A stretch of 64,000 nucleotides of DNA. Source: Magnetospirillum fulvum. GTDB lineage: Bacteria; Pseudomonadota; Alphaproteobacteria; Rhodospirillales; Magnetospirillaceae. The notes beneath the pieces were generated by a model that worked only from the letters and a program-made list of their open reading frames with translations, was not told the origin of the DNA and made no database searches. Positions within the stretch are counted from its first letter, which is position 1. Every line of letters begins with the position of its first letter. The stretch spans positions 1-64,000 of the forward strand of contig NZ_FNWO01000015.1 in NCBI RefSeq assembly GCF_900108475.1. Reading direction: 5' to 3'. Shown in pieces: positions 24,531-37,251 of this stretch. The position numbers and the translations under genes are program-made.

Positions 24531-26462
24531 CTACTCGGCGGCCATCCGGGAGGACGGGGCGGGCAGCACGGTGACGACGGCAAGGTCGGTCTTGACCCGG
24601 GTGGTGGTGCCGTCCTGGAAGGTGATCACGGCATCGACCGGAACCCGGTCGCAATCGGCGTAAACCGAGTGAATGATGTCGGCGTATTTCTCGTTGATCA
24701 CCGAGCGGCGCACCTTGCGGGTCCGGGTCAGTTCGCCGTCGTCGGCGTCGAGTTCCTTGTACAGCAGCAGGAACTTCCTGATCCGCTGCGGCTCGGGCAG
24801 CGTCTGGTTGACCGTCTCGACCTCGGCGGTCAGCAGGTCATAGACCGCGCTTTGCCCCGACAAATTGGTGTAGTTGGTGAAGGCGATCCCCTTGCTTTCC
24901 GCCCATTTCGACACGATCGAGAAGCGGATGCAGACAATCGCCGACAGATAGGGCCGATCCGCCCCGAGGATCACCGCCTCGGCGATGTAGGGGGAGAATT
25001 TCAGCTTGTTCTCGATGAACTGGGGCGAGAAGCGCACCCCGGTCGAGGTGGTGGCCAGATCCTTGATGCGGTCAATTACCACCAGATGGCCGTTCTCGGG
25101 CTTGATGTATCCGGCGTCGCCGGTCCGAAGCCAGACCTGATCGACGATGTCGGCACCGCTGGCCTCGGGATTCCGGTAATAGCCGCAGAACATCCCGTCG
25201 GTGGTGGCGACGATCTCGCCGATTCCGTTGGAATCGGGCCGGTCGATCCGCAGCCGGGCGTCGTCGAACGGAATCCCCACCGAGTCGAAATCAATGTCGC
25301 CCGGCCGATGGACGGTGTAGGCCCCGGCCAGTTCGGTCTGGCCGTAGATCTGGCGCAGCGGAATCCCCATCGCCAGGAAAAAGCGGAAGGTGTCCGGCCC
25401 CAGCGCTGCGCCGCCGGTCGCCGCCGAGCGCAGGAAGGTGAAGCCCAGCCGGTCGCGCAGGGCGGAGAACAAGATCAGGTCGGCCAGACGCGACCGCCGC
25501 CCTTGATCCAGCGCCGCCATGCCGAGCTTCATCCCCAGCGCGAACATCGCCCGCTTGAACCGGGTCGATTCCATCATCTTGGAGCGGACCTCGGCGGCGA
25601 TCGCTTCCCACATCCGGGGGGCGAGCAGGACGAAATGCGGGCCGATCTCGCGCATATCGGCCATCATCGTTTCCGGTTCCTCGACGAAATTGACGATGGT
25701 GCGGCAGACCAGCGGCTGGGCCACCGCATAGATCTGTTCCATGATCCATGGCAGCGGCAGCAGCGAGACGTAATTCTCGCCCGCGTGCTTGGGATCGGCG
25801 CGGAGATAGGCGGCGGAATGGCGCAGGAACGGTCCCGCCTGCAACATCGCCAGCTTGGGGTGCGAGGTGGTCCCCGAGGTGGTGCACAAGATGGCGACGT
25901 CGTCGCCCTGCCCGGCCGCCACCTCGGCCTCGAACCGGCCCGGCTCGCGCGCATCCAGCGCGGCACCCCGCGCCCGCAGGTCGTCGGCGAAGATCAGGCG
26001 GGGGTCGGCGTGTTTACGCATCCCGCGCGGATCGAAATAGACGATGTGGCGCAAGGCGGGCAGATCGCCCGCGATCTCAAGCAGCTTATCGACCTGCTCC
26101 TCGTCCTCGGCCATCACCAAAGCGGCCTCGGTGTAGGACAGCAGGTAGGACACCTCGGCCCCCATCGAATCGTGATAGATCCCCAGCGACATCGCCCCCA
26201 GGGCGTTGGCGGCAAGCTCGCTCCAGATGCTTTCGGGGCGGTTCTTGCCGATGATCGCCACCACCTCGCCGCGACCGACTCCCAGGTCGATCAGGCCGAG
26301 ACAGAGCAGGCGGACCTGACGCAGATACTCGGCCCAGGTGACGCTGTTCCAGATCCCGAACGCCTTTTCGCGCATCGCGATGGCGTCGGGCCAGCGGGCG
26401 GCGTTGTGAACCAGCGCCTTGGCGAAGGTGTCGTGGCGGGAGAGGTCGATCGTCTCGCTCAT
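24531..26462 (-). CDS. Long-chain-type acyl-CoA synthetase
   Basis: A 643-residue AMP-forming ligase. It has P-loop ILCTTSGTTSHPKLAML, the fatty-acyl gate-region RRSR-like segment, adenylate motif IYGQTELAGAY, WLRTGDAGYIKPENGHLVVIDRIKD with its D-x6-G-x12 hinge layout and a C-terminal AMP-binding lid ending in TRTRKVRRSVINEKY. Family members with this long C-terminal region activate medium/long or branched fatty acids. Its start overlaps the livG stop (shared base 26462), so it is coupled to the transporter. Confidence 0.88.
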   Translation of the reverse strand: MSETIDLSRHDTFAKALVHNAARWPDAIAMREKAFGIWNSVTWAEYLRQVRLLCLGLIDLGVGRGEVVAIIGKNRPESIWSELAANALGAMSLGIYHDSMGAEVSYLLSYTEAALVMAEDEEQVDKLLEIAGDLPALRHIVYFDPRGMRKHADPRLIFADDLRARGAALDAREPGRFEAEVAAGQGDDVAILCTTSGTTSHPKLAMLQAGPFLRHSAAYLRADPKHAGENYVSLLPLPWIMEQIYAVAQPLVCRTIVNFVEEPETMMADMREIGPHFVLLAPRMWEAIAAEVRSKMMESTRFKRAMFALGMKLGMAALDQGRRSRLADLILFSALRDRLGFTFLRSAATGGAALGPDTFRFFLAMGIPLRQIYGQTELAGAYTVHRPGDIDFDSVGIPFDDARLRIDRPDSNGIGEIVATTDGMFCGYYRNPEASGADIVDQVWLRTGDAGYIKPENGHLVVIDRIKDLATTSTGVRFSPQFIENKLKFSPYIAEAVILGADRPYLSAIVCIRFSIVSKWAESKGIAFTNYTNLSGQSAVYDLLTAEVETVNQTLPEPQRIRKFLLLYKELDADDGELTRTRKVRRSVINEKYADIIHSVYADCDRVPVDAVITFQDGTTTRVKTDLAVVTVLPAPSSRMAAE

Positions 26463-27274
26463 CACGCCACCTGTTCGTCTTCGTCGATGCCGAGATAGGC
26501 CACCTTGACCCGGTCGTTGGCCATCACCTCCTCGGGCAGGCCAAGCGCGATCTTGCAGCCGAATTCGAGAACCATCACCCGGTGAGAGATGTCCATCACC
26601 ACCCCCATGTCGTGCTCGATCATCACCACCGTCATGCCCCATTCCTCGTTGAGATCGACGATGAAGCGGGCCATGTCCTCTTTCTCTTCGAGGTTCATTC
26701 CCGCCATCGGTTCGTCGAGCAAGATGACCTTGGGGGAGACCGCCATCGCACGGGCCAGTTCCACCCGCTTGCGCAGGCCATAGGACAAGGTGCCCGCCTG
26801 GGCCTTGCGGATCGGGGCGATTTCAAGGAAGTCGATGATCTCTTCGACGACGCGGCGATGGGCCAGTTCCTCGCGTCTGGCCCCCAGCCAGTACAGCGCC
26901 CCGGTCAGGGCGTTGTTCTTCAGCAGGTGATGGCGGCCGACCATGATGTTGTCTTGCACGCTCATATGGCCGAACAGGGCCAGATTCTGGAACGTCCGTC
27001 CCAGCCCCAGCGTCGCCCGCCGATTGGGCGACAGCCCTGTCACGTCGCTGCCGTCCAGCAGAATCTGGCCCGAAGAGGGCCGATAGCGCCCCGAGATGCA
27101 GTTCAGCATCGAGGTTTTTCCGGCCCCGTTCGGGCCGATGATCGAAAACAACTCACCTTTGGCGACCGAAAAGCTCACCCCGGTCAGTGCCCGGACGCCC
27201 CCGAAGCCAAGGGAAACGTCGCGAACTTCGAGCACGGGATGTCTATCCGGCACAATCGACGGATCGCGCGACAT
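26462..27274 (-). CDS. livG: Branched-chain-type ABC ATPase LivG
   Basis: A 270-residue ATPase starting at ATG 27274 with GGGAG 8 nt upstream; a GTG at 27283 is less well placed. Walker A is GPNGAGKTS, GLGRTFQNLALFGHMSV holds the Q-loop, signature region LSYGLRKRVELARAMA, Walker B VILLDEPMAGMNLEE and H-loop MIEHDMGVVMDI. The LSYG signature is normal for LivG. It is the first gene of the transporter/ligase operon, 83 bp downstream of a proposed TetR operator. Confidence 0.9.
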   Translation of the reverse strand: MSRDPSIVPDRHPVLEVRDVSLGFGGVRALTGVSFSVAKGELFSIIGPNGAGKTSMLNCISGRYRPSSGQILLDGSDVTGLSPNRRATLGLGRTFQNLALFGHMSVQDNIMVGRHHLLKNNALTGALYWLGARREELAHRRVVEEIIDFLEIAPIRKAQAGTLSYGLRKRVELARAMAVSPKVILLDEPMAGMNLEEKEDMARFIVDLNEEWGMTVVMIEHDMGVVMDISHRVMVLEFGCKIALGLPEEVMANDRVKVAYLGIDEDEQVA

Positions 27275-27356
27275 CGGCGTCACTCCCTGGCGGGGGGTCG
27301 TTGCCCCCCTTTTTCGTCCGCCTGCGCCGGGGTCTGTCCCAGCGCGGCGGTTGTGG

Positions 27357-27378
27357 AAACAAGCATACGTTTTTTTCT
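27357..27378 (-). promoter_or_regulatory. Proposed TetR operator upstream of livG
   Basis: A 22-bp sequence, AAAC-N8-GTTTTTTTCT on the upper strand, matches positions 35988-36009 at 19 of 22 bases and stands in the same orientation relative to its downstream operon. It lies in the 152-bp gap between acetoacetyl-CoA synthetase and livG. The likely binder is the TetR protein at 36170-36763. Confidence 0.6.
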
Positions 27379-27426
27379 AACCGGGCTCAAGGCATTGAAC
27401 GTCGGTCCCTGCCGCCCCGGCTGTGG

Positions 27427-29382
<1,956 letters not shown>

Positions 29383-29398
29383 GGTGCGGTCCTCCGGC

Positions 29399-30331
29399 TT
29401 AGAGCGCGATCGGGGCTTCGGTCCTGGCGGCGGCGGCCAGCAGGGCACGACCGGCCCGGGCGGCATAGGGGCGGCCGAGCCGGGCCGAAATCCACGCCCC
29501 GGTGACGGCAACCGCCATCGGGTCGATCCCGGTCTCGCATCCCAGCCCGTGCAGCAGGTGAAGCAGATCCTCGGTGGCGACGTTGCCGCTGGCCCCGGGG
29601 GCGAAGGGACATCCGCCCAGACCGGCGACCGCGCTGTCGAACGTCGCGATTCCCTCTTCCAGACTGGCCAGCGTGTTGGCGATTCCCTGGCCATAGGTGT
29701 CGTGGAAATGCATCGCGATCCGCTCGCGCGGCAGGCGGCGGGCCACCGCCTCGATCACCCGCCGCACCGAATCGGCGGTGGCGATCCCCAGCGTGTCGCC
29801 CAGCGATATCTCGTCGCAGCCGAGATCGGCCAGCCGCAGGGCCATTTCCGCCACCGCTGCCGGGTCCACCGCCCCGTCATAGGGACAGGCGACGATGCAG
29901 GAGACATAGCCGCGCAGGGACAGCCCGGCCGCCCGCGCCCGCGCCGCCACCGGAGCGAGACGGACCAGACTGTCGGCCCGCGAACAGGCGATGTTGTGCT
30001 GGCTGAAGCCCTCGGAGGCGGAAACGAACAGCGCCACCGAATCGAGTCCGGCCTCCAGCGCCGCCTCCAGCCCGGCGAGGTTGGGCACCAGCGCCGGATA
30101 GGAAACCCCGGCGCGGCGGGGCAGTTCGCGGTACAAAGCCCCGCTGTCGGCCATCTGCGGTACCCGCTTCGGCGAGACGAACGCCCCGGCCTCGATCGTG
30201 GTCAGCCCGGCGGCGGCCAGCCGCTCGATCAACTCCAGCTTGACAGCAAGCGGCACCGGCATCGGCTCGTTTTGCAAACCGTCGCGCGGTCCGGTCTCGA
30301 CCAGCCGGACCCGGGTCGGCCGGGCCGCCAT
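29399..30331 (-). CDS. Hydroxymethylglutaryl-CoA lyase
   Basis: A 310-residue TIM-barrel lyase. [12 protein letters not shown] carries the catalytic Arg-Asp, [12 protein letters not shown] the metal-binding His pair, and [19 protein letters not shown] the signature loop with the active-site Cys. It splits HMG-CoA into acetoacetate and acetyl-CoA, the last step of leucine degradation. It lies one base after the carboxylase alpha subunit gene and 16 bp before the acetoacetyl-CoA synthetase gene. Confidence 0.95.
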   Translation of the reverse strand: MAARPTRVRLVETGPRDGLQNEPMPVPLAVKLELIERLAAAGLTTIEAGAFVSPKRVPQMADSGALYRELPRRAGVSYPALVPNLAGLEAALEAGLDSVALFVSASEGFSQHNIACSRADSLVRLAPVAARARAAGLSLRGYVSCIVACPYDGAVDPAAVAEMALRLADLGCDEISLGDTLGIATADSVRRVIEAVARRLPRERIAMHFHDTYGQGIANTLASLEEGIATFDSAVAGLGGCPFAPGASGNVATEDLLHLLHGLGCETGIDPMAVAVTGAWISARLGRPYAARAGRALLAAAARTEAPIAL

Positions 30332-30332
30332 C

Positions 30333-32333
30333 TCAGGCCGCCTCGGCGGTGAAATCGACCAGAACCGCTCCGTCCTCGACCAGGGCACCGACCGGATAGG
30401 GCAGGCCCGCGACGGTGCCGTCGGCCGGAGCCTTCAGGGTGTGCTCCATCTTCATCGCCTCCATCACCACCAGGGGCTGGCCCTGGATGACCCGCGCGCC
30501 GGGTTCGACCAGTAAGGCGGTGATCGTCCCCGGCATCGGCGCCACCACCCCGCCCCCGGCCAGATCGGGGCCGTCGTCCGGCAGCGGATCGACGATCGAC
30601 AATTGATGGCGGTCGCCGTCGAGGAACAAGGTGATCCGTCCGTCGCGATGGAAGAACCCGGCCCGACGCCGCATCGGCCCCAACGTGCCCTCCAGCCGCC
30701 CGTCGGGATCGAGATGGCCCCGCGCCGCGACCAAGCCCCCCGGCAGCGACAGCTCGCACCCCCAGGCGCGATGGATCAGCGGCACCTCGACCTCTTCGTC
30801 GCCATAGCGCAGATGCAGGCTGTCGTGGGCGTCGTCGTTGAGCCGCCAGCCGTCGCGGCGACTCCACGGGCTGTAGGGATCGGCCGAGCCCGCCGCCACC
30901 GCCGCCGCCTCGACCTGCCGTTCGAGCAGCAGACCAAGGCAGGCCAGCCCCAGCACCGCGTCGGACAGAGGCGGCAGGGGCGGCAGCAGGCGGGCGAGAT
31001 GGCGGTCGAGAAAGCCGGTGTCGATCTCGGCGGCTGCAAAGGCGGGATCGTCCGCGATCGCGGCAAGAAGGTCGAGATTGGTGGCGAGGCCGACCAGTTC
31101 GGTCGCGGCCAGGGCGGCACGCAGCCGCCGCACCGCACTGGCGCGGTCACGATCCCACACGATCAGCTTGGCGATCATCGGGTCGTAATGGACGGTGATG
31201 GCATCGCCCGCCCGCACCCCGCTATCAATCCGCAGATTGGGGCCGGGGGCGGGAAAGCGCAGATGGGCGATCCGACCGGTGGCGGGCAGGAAGCCGCGCG
31301 CCGGATCCTCGGCATAGAGGCGGACCTCGATCGCGGCGCCGTCGCGGCGGACCTCGTCCTGGCGGCAGGGCATCGGCTCGCCCGCGGCGACGCGCACCTG
31401 CCATTCGACCAGATCGAGACCGGTAATCATCTCGGTTACCGGATGCTCGACCTGGAGCCGGGTGTTCATCTCCATGAAATAGAACCCGCCGTCGGCGCCC
31501 AGCAGGAACTCGACCGTTCCCGCCCCGACATAGCCGATGGCGCGGGCGGCGGCGACCGCCGCCTCGCCCATCCGGCGGCGCAGATCGTCGTCAAGACCGG
31601 GGGCGGGAGCCTCCTCGACCACCTTCTGATGACGACGCTGGATCGAACAATCGCGCTCGAACAGCGAAAGGGCGTTGCCGTGACTGTCGGCGAAGACCTG
31701 GATTTCGACATGGCGCGGCCGGGTCAGGTATTTCTCGACCAGCACCCTCTCGTCGCCGAATGCCGCCGCCGCCTCGCGCCGCGCTGCCGCCAACTGAGCG
31801 GCGAAGGTATCGGCGGAATCGACCACCCGCATCCCCTTGCCGCCGCCCCCGGCCGATGCCTTGATCAGCACCGGAAAGCCGATTTCGGCTGCCGCCGCCG
31901 CCAGCCGGTCCGGGTCCTGGTCGGCGCCGTGATAGCCGGGAACCAGCGGCACCCCGGCCCGTTCCATCAGCGCCTTGGCCTCGCTCTTGCCGCCCATTGC
32001 CCGAATCGCCGAAGGCGGCGGGCCGATGAACACCAGACCCTCGCGGGCGCAGGCTTCGGCGAAATCGGCATTCTCGGACAGGAAGCCATAGCCGGGATGG
32101 ATCGCCTCGGCCCCGCTGGCGCGGGCGGCGGCCAGGATCGCCTCGGCGCGCAGATAGGAGTCGCGGCTGGGGGCCGGGCCGATGGCCCAGGCTTCGTCGG
32201 CCAGGGCGACATGAGCCGATCCGGCATCGGCATCGGAATGAACCGCGACGGTGGCGATGCCGAGCCGTCGGGCGGTGCGGATGATTCGGCAGGCGATTTC
32301 GCCGCGATTGGCGATCAGGATTTTCGAAAACAT
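30333..32333 (-). CDS. liuD: Methylcrotonyl-CoA carboxylase, biotin subunit
   Basis: A 666-residue protein with an ATP-grasp biotin carboxylase domain (FSKILIANRGEIACRI; KASAGGGGKGMRVV; EMNTRLQVEHPVTEMITGLDLVEWQ) and a C-terminal biotinyl domain with MEAMKMEH (biotinylated Lys about 40 residues from the end). Alone it could be MCC, propionyl-CoA or geranyl-CoA carboxylase; the neighbours ivd and HMG-CoA lyase favour 3-methylcrotonyl-CoA. It is 4 bp from the hydratase gene upstream. Confidence 0.93.
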   Translation of the reverse strand: MFSKILIANRGEIACRIIRTARRLGIATVAVHSDADAGSAHVALADEAWAIGPAPSRDSYLRAEAILAAARASGAEAIHPGYGFLSENADFAEACAREGLVFIGPPPSAIRAMGGKSEAKALMERAGVPLVPGYHGADQDPDRLAAAAAEIGFPVLIKASAGGGGKGMRVVDSADTFAAQLAAARREAAAAFGDERVLVEKYLTRPRHVEIQVFADSHGNALSLFERDCSIQRRHQKVVEEAPAPGLDDDLRRRMGEAAVAAARAIGYVGAGTVEFLLGADGGFYFMEMNTRLQVEHPVTEMITGLDLVEWQVRVAAGEPMPCRQDEVRRDGAAIEVRLYAEDPARGFLPATGRIAHLRFPAPGPNLRIDSGVRAGDAITVHYDPMIAKLIVWDRDRASAVRRLRAALAATELVGLATNLDLLAAIADDPAFAAAEIDTGFLDRHLARLLPPLPPLSDAVLGLACLGLLLERQVEAAAVAAGSADPYSPWSRRDGWRLNDDAHDSLHLRYGDEEVEVPLIHRAWGCELSLPGGLVAARGHLDPDGRLEGTLGPMRRRAGFFHRDGRITLFLDGDRHQLSIVDPLPDDGPDLAGGGVVAPMPGTITALLVEPGARVIQGQPLVVMEAMKMEHTLKAPADGTVAGLPYPVGALVEDGAVLVDFTAEAA

Positions 32334-32337
32334 CGGC

Positions 32338-33126
32338 TCAGCCTCCCCACACCGGCGGGCGTTTGTTCAAAAAGGCGGCGATTCCCTCGCGTCCTTCCGC
32401 CCCGGCCCGCCGCTCGGCAATGCGGCGGGTGGTATCGGCGATCAGCGCCGGAGAAACCGGGCGGTCGGACACCGCGAAGATCAAATCCTTGGCGGCTGCC
32501 TGGGCCTCGGGCGCACCGGCCAGCAGCGCGGCCAGCATTTCCTCGATCGCGGGATCGAGATCGTCGGCCTCGACCACCCGATGGAGCAGACCGAGCCGCA
32601 GCGCCTCGGCGGCAACGAACCGTTCGGCGGTAAGGAACCAGCGCCGCGCCGCCCGCGCTCCGATCGCCGCGATCACATAAGGCGAGATCACCGCCGGGAT
32701 CAGCCCCAGCCGGACCTCGGACAGGCAGAACACGGCGCTATCGACGGCAATCGCGATGTCGCAACAGGCCACCAGCCCGACGCCGCCGCCCAAGGCCGCC
32801 CCCTGGACCCGCGCAATCGTCGGCTTGGGCAGGCTGTTCAACACCCGCATCAACTCGGCCAGACCCTCGGCATCGGCGAGATTCTCGGCCGGGGCATAGG
32901 CCGCGCTGCGCCGCATCCAATCGAGATCGGCCCCGGCGGAAAAGCTGGCCCCATCGGCGGCCAGCACCACGGCTCGCACCGTCTTGTCCTTGCCCAGGGC
33001 GGACAGCGCACTACTCAGATCGGCGATCATCCGTTCGTTAAAGGCGTTGTGAACCTCCGGCCGGGCCAGGGTGACGATGGCCACCCCGTCGGGTCGCTTC
33101 GTGACGCGAATCGTTTGCTGGCTCAT
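32338..33126 (-). CDS. liuC: Methylglutaconyl-CoA hydratase (enoyl-CoA hydratase family)
   Basis: A 262-residue crotonase-fold protein: RPEVHNAFNERMI, the oxyanion-hole ADGASFSAGADLDWM, VQGAALGGGVGLVACCDIAIA with the second oxyanion Gly, and LSEVRLGLIPAVISPYVI. The Glu of SEVRLG is in the catalytic position. In this operon it should hydrate 3-methylglutaconyl-CoA to HMG-CoA. It lies between the two carboxylase subunit genes, the standard liu order. Confidence 0.92.
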   Translation of the reverse strand: MSQQTIRVTKRPDGVAIVTLARPEVHNAFNERMIADLSSALSALGKDKTVRAVVLAADGASFSAGADLDWMRRSAAYAPAENLADAEGLAELMRVLNSLPKPTIARVQGAALGGGVGLVACCDIAIAVDSAVFCLSEVRLGLIPAVISPYVIAAIGARAARRWFLTAERFVAAEALRLGLLHRVVEADDLDPAIEEMLAALLAGAPEAQAAAKDLIFAVSDRPVSPALIADTTRRIAERRAGAEGREGIAAFLNKRPPVWGG

Positions 33127-33133
33127 CGCCGCC

Positions 33134-34738
<1,605 letters not shown>

Positions 34739-34756
34739 GACGATCTCCTCCCGGGG

Positions 34757-35929
34757 TCAGGCGCTGGCCTTGAACAATTCGCGGCCGATCAGCATCCGGC
34801 GGATTTCGCTGGTACCGGCGCCGATCTCGTACAGCTTGGCGTCGCGCAGCAGACGACCGGTGGGGTAGTCGTTGATGTAGCCGTTGCCGCCCAGCACTTG
34901 CAGCGCGTCGAGCGCGACCTGGGTCGCCTGCTCGGCGGCGAACAGGATCGCTCCGGCGGCATCCTGGCGGGTGGCGCGGCCGGCATCGCACGCCCGCGCC
35001 ACGGCATAGACATAGGCCCGGCTGGCATTCAGGCGGGTGTAGATGTCGGCGAGCTTGGCCTGGATCAGCTGGAACTCGCCGATCGGCTGGCCGAACTGAC
35101 AGCGCTCGTGGACATAGGGCAACACCACGTCGAGCGCGGCCTGCATGATCCCCAGCGGACCGGCGGCCAGCACCGCCCGCTCGTAATCAAGCCCGCTCAT
35201 CAGCACCCGCACCCCGTCGCCCTGCGGGCCGAGCAGGTTCTCGGCAGGCACCTCGCACTCCTCGAACACCAGTTCCGAGGTCGGCGAGCCACGCATCCCC
35301 AGCTTGTCGAGCTTCTGCGCCGGGCGGAACCCGGCAAAGCCCTTCTCGACGATGAAGGCGCTGATACCGCGCGGCCCGGCGGCGGGATCGGTCTTGGCAT
35401 AGATCACCAAGGTGTCGGCGACATGGCCGTTGGTGATCCACATCTTGGTACCGTTGAGGACGTAGCGGTCGCCGCGGCGGTCGGCGCGCAGCCGCATCGA
35501 CACCACATCCGATCCGGCCCCGGGCTCGCTCATCGCCAGCGCGCCGACCTGGCTGCCGTCGATCAGGCCGGGCAGATAGCGCCGCTTCTGGTCGGCATTG
35601 CCCCAGCGGCGGATCTGGTTGACGCACAAATTGGAGTGGGCGCCATAGGACAACCCGACCGAGGCCGAAGCCCGGCTGACCTCCTCCATCGCGACGCAAT
35701 GGGCGAGATAGCCCATCCCGGCTCCGCCATCCTCGTCCTCGACGGTGATGCCGTGCAGACCGAGCGCGCCCATCTCCGGCCACAGATCGCGCGGAAACTG
35801 GTCGGTGCGGTCGATCTCGGCGGCGCGTGGGGCGATGCGGTCGGCGGCAAATCCCTGCACGCTGTCGCGCAGCAGGTCGATCTCCTCGCCCAGGCCGAAA
35901 TCGAGCATAGCTAACGACGTCGTGGACAT
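34757..35929 (-). CDS. liuA: Isovaleryl-CoA dehydrogenase
   Basis: A 390-residue acyl-CoA dehydrogenase. [15 protein letters not shown] and the catalytic-base region [17 protein letters not shown] (Glu in the isovaleryl-CoA dehydrogenase-specific position) identify the subtype; [17 protein letters not shown] and MWITNG bind FAD and substrate; [20 protein letters not shown] is the C-terminal flavin motif. It oxidises isovaleryl-CoA to 3-methylcrotonyl-CoA. It is the first gene of the leftward operon, with a TATAAG-like -10 beside the proposed operator. Confidence 0.95.
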   Translation of the reverse strand: MSTTSLAMLDFGLGEEIDLLRDSVQGFAADRIAPRAAEIDRTDQFPRDLWPEMGALGLHGITVEDEDGGAGMGYLAHCVAMEEVSRASASVGLSYGAHSNLCVNQIRRWGNADQKRRYLPGLIDGSQVGALAMSEPGAGSDVVSMRLRADRRGDRYVLNGTKMWITNGHVADTLVIYAKTDPAAGPRGISAFIVEKGFAGFRPAQKLDKLGMRGSPTSELVFEECEVPAENLLGPQGDGVRVLMSGLDYERAVLAAGPLGIMQAALDVVLPYVHERCQFGQPIGEFQLIQAKLADIYTRLNASRAYVYAVARACDAGRATRQDAAGAILFAAEQATQVALDALQVLGGNGYINDYPTGRLLRDAKLYEIGAGTSEIRRMLIGRELFKASA

Positions 35930-35987
35930 GTGGCCCTCCCCGTTCGGTGGCATAGTGCATGGCGGCATTCGCCGCTCGTTCTTATAA

Positions 35988-36009
35988 AAACGATCATGCG
36001 TTTTTTTCT
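35988..36009. promoter_or_regulatory. Proposed TetR operator in the ivd/tetR divergent promoter
   Basis: The core AAAAACG-ATCATG-CGTTTTT is a 7-bp inverted repeat with a 6-bp spacer, the shape of a TetR-family operator. It lies 59 bp from the ivd start and 160 bp before the tetR start, overlapping a TATAAG -10 candidate for ivd. Its 22-bp form recurs at 27357-27378. Confidence 0.65.
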
Positions 36010-36169
36010 TTGCAGCGCAAGTCCCTTTTGTCGCACCATCCGCAAGACAGACGGAGGAGGGGGTGATACATGGCTCGTCACCGGGCCGCCCGCTCGAACG
36101 CAGACGTCCCACCCCGCAGTCTGGCGAGGGCGGCGGTGGCGGCGGATGCATGGAAGAGATACGAGAAAA

Positions 36170-36763
36170 ATGACACGTACCGCCGGATCGCATGGTCCGA
36201 CCACCCAAAAAGCGATCCAGGACGCCGGATTGCGGCTGATCCACCACCATGGCTACGCGGCAATGAGCCTGCGCCAGTTGGCGGGCGAGGTTGGTCTTCA
36301 GGTCGGCTCGCTCTACAACCATATCCGGACCAAGCAGGATCTGCTGTTCGACCTGCTGCACGGGCACATGGAAAGTCTGCTGACGGCGCTGGATCAGGCC
36401 CTGGCCGAAACGGCCGATCCGGAAGACGCGCTGCGGCGGTTCGTCGCCTTTCACGTCGATTATCACATCACCCGCAAGGCCGAGGTGTTCATCTGCTATT
36501 CGGAACTTCGCAGCCTTGAGCCGGACAATTACGCGATCATCGTCGGGCTGCGGCGCGGTTACGAACGGCGCCTGATCGCGATCATCGAGCAGGGCGTGGC
36601 GCGGGGCTGCTTCCGCGTCGGCGACGCCCCGGTCGCCGCTTACGGCATCCTGGCGATGCTGACCGGCGTCTGCACCTGGTTCCGTCCCGATGGTCGGCTG
36701 ACCGCCGCCGACCTGATCGATCAATACACCGCGATGGTCCTCAACGCGGTCAAGGGGCCGTAA
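36170..36763 (+). CDS. TetR-family regulator of the branched-acid block
   Basis: A 197-residue protein starting at ATG 36170. An N-terminal HTH ([45 protein letters not shown] across two lines of helices) is typical TetR; the rest is an all-helical ligand domain of the kind seen in regulators of fatty/acyl-CoA catabolism. It is divergent from ivd with a palindrome between them, so it probably represses the leucine/isovalerate operon and, through the second site, livG onward. The inducer is probably an acyl-CoA; that is an inference. Confidence 0.88.
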   Translation: MTRTAGSHGPTTQKAIQDAGLRLIHHHGYAAMSLRQLAGEVGLQVGSLYNHIRTKQDLLFDLLHGHMESLLTALDQALAETADPEDALRRFVAFHVDYHITRKAEVFICYSELRSLEPDNYAIIVGLRRGYERRLIAIIEQGVARGCFRVGDAPVAAYGILAMLTGVCTWFRPDGRLTAADLIDQYTAMVLNAVKGP

Positions 36764-36793
36764 AGCCAAACGGCAATGTGTTGTTGCCGGGGC

Positions 36794-36822
36794 TTGTCCC
36801 TGGGGCGGACGCCTCTTATGAT
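36794..36822 (+). promoter_or_regulatory. Sigma-70-like promoter before the candidate small RNA
   Basis: TTGTCC and TATGAT are separated by exactly 17 bp, a good housekeeping-sigma fit for this GC content. It begins 31 bp after the tetR stop and points at the structured, terminator-ended region downstream. Confidence 0.5.
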
Positions 36823-36828
36823 TAATCC

Positions 36829-36964
36829 ACCGGGTGGCGACCATGCTCTCCGCCCGGCCAATGGAGAGTGGATGTCAGAGCTTGTGTGATACGGCTCTCT
36901 GAGATTCAGAGAGCCTCGTGAAATTTAACCCCACCGGGTGCCTGTGCGCCTGGGGTGTTTTTTT
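36829..36964 (+). ncRNA. Candidate structured small RNA or leader
   Basis: Between a promoter-like sequence and an intrinsic terminator lie about 135 non-coding bases with three stems: CTCTCC/GGAGAG (36846-36851 with 36863-36868), a perfect 10-bp stem with a 3-nt loop (36893-36915) and the terminator stem. It could be a stand-alone small RNA or an attenuating leader for the YjhX-family gene that starts 23 bp after the terminator. I do not recognise it as 6S, SRP or tmRNA. Confidence 0.4.
36928..36964 (+). terminator. Intrinsic terminator with T-run
   Basis: ACCCCA pairs with TGGGGT around an inner GGTGC/GCGCC stem, followed by G and a run of seven T. This is the clearest rho-independent terminator in the window. 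Confidence 0.75.
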
Positions 36965-36986
36965 GCGCCTATCACACGAGACGTCC

Positions 36987-37250
36987 ATGAACATCTCTCG
37001 ATATGAACAACGTGTGCTGCACGTTCTGGCCCTGGGCGGCTACATTCTGCATGAGCGGGACGATGGTCCCAAAATCACCTCCGTCACCTGCTACACCCGC
37101 GACGGCATGATTCTGTCGGACTGCACCTTGATCGTCTTCGCACGGTTGCGGGGCAAACGGCTGATCGAATCCCGCTTGGGCGGAGCCTATCGGATCTCGA
37201 AACGGGGCCGGACCGCCGTTCGCGCCCAACTCGACAATCGGGGGGCCTGA
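36987..37250 (+). CDS. yjhX: YjhX/UPF0386 family protein
   Basis: An 87-residue basic protein that matches the UPF0386 family nearly end to end: MNISRYEQRVLHVLALGGYI, then VTCYTRDGMILSDCTLIVF, RLRGKRLIESRLGGAYRIS and the ending AVRAQLDNR. The E. coli member has been proposed as a toxin-like protein; a DNA-binding winged-helix shape is plausible. The preceding terminator suggests its own regulation. It is followed 1 bp later by a GNAT gene. Confidence 0.85.
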   Translation: MNISRYEQRVLHVLALGGYILHERDDGPKITSVTCYTRDGMILSDCTLIVFARLRGKRLIESRLGGAYRISKRGRTAVRAQLDNRGA

Positions 37251-37251
37251 T

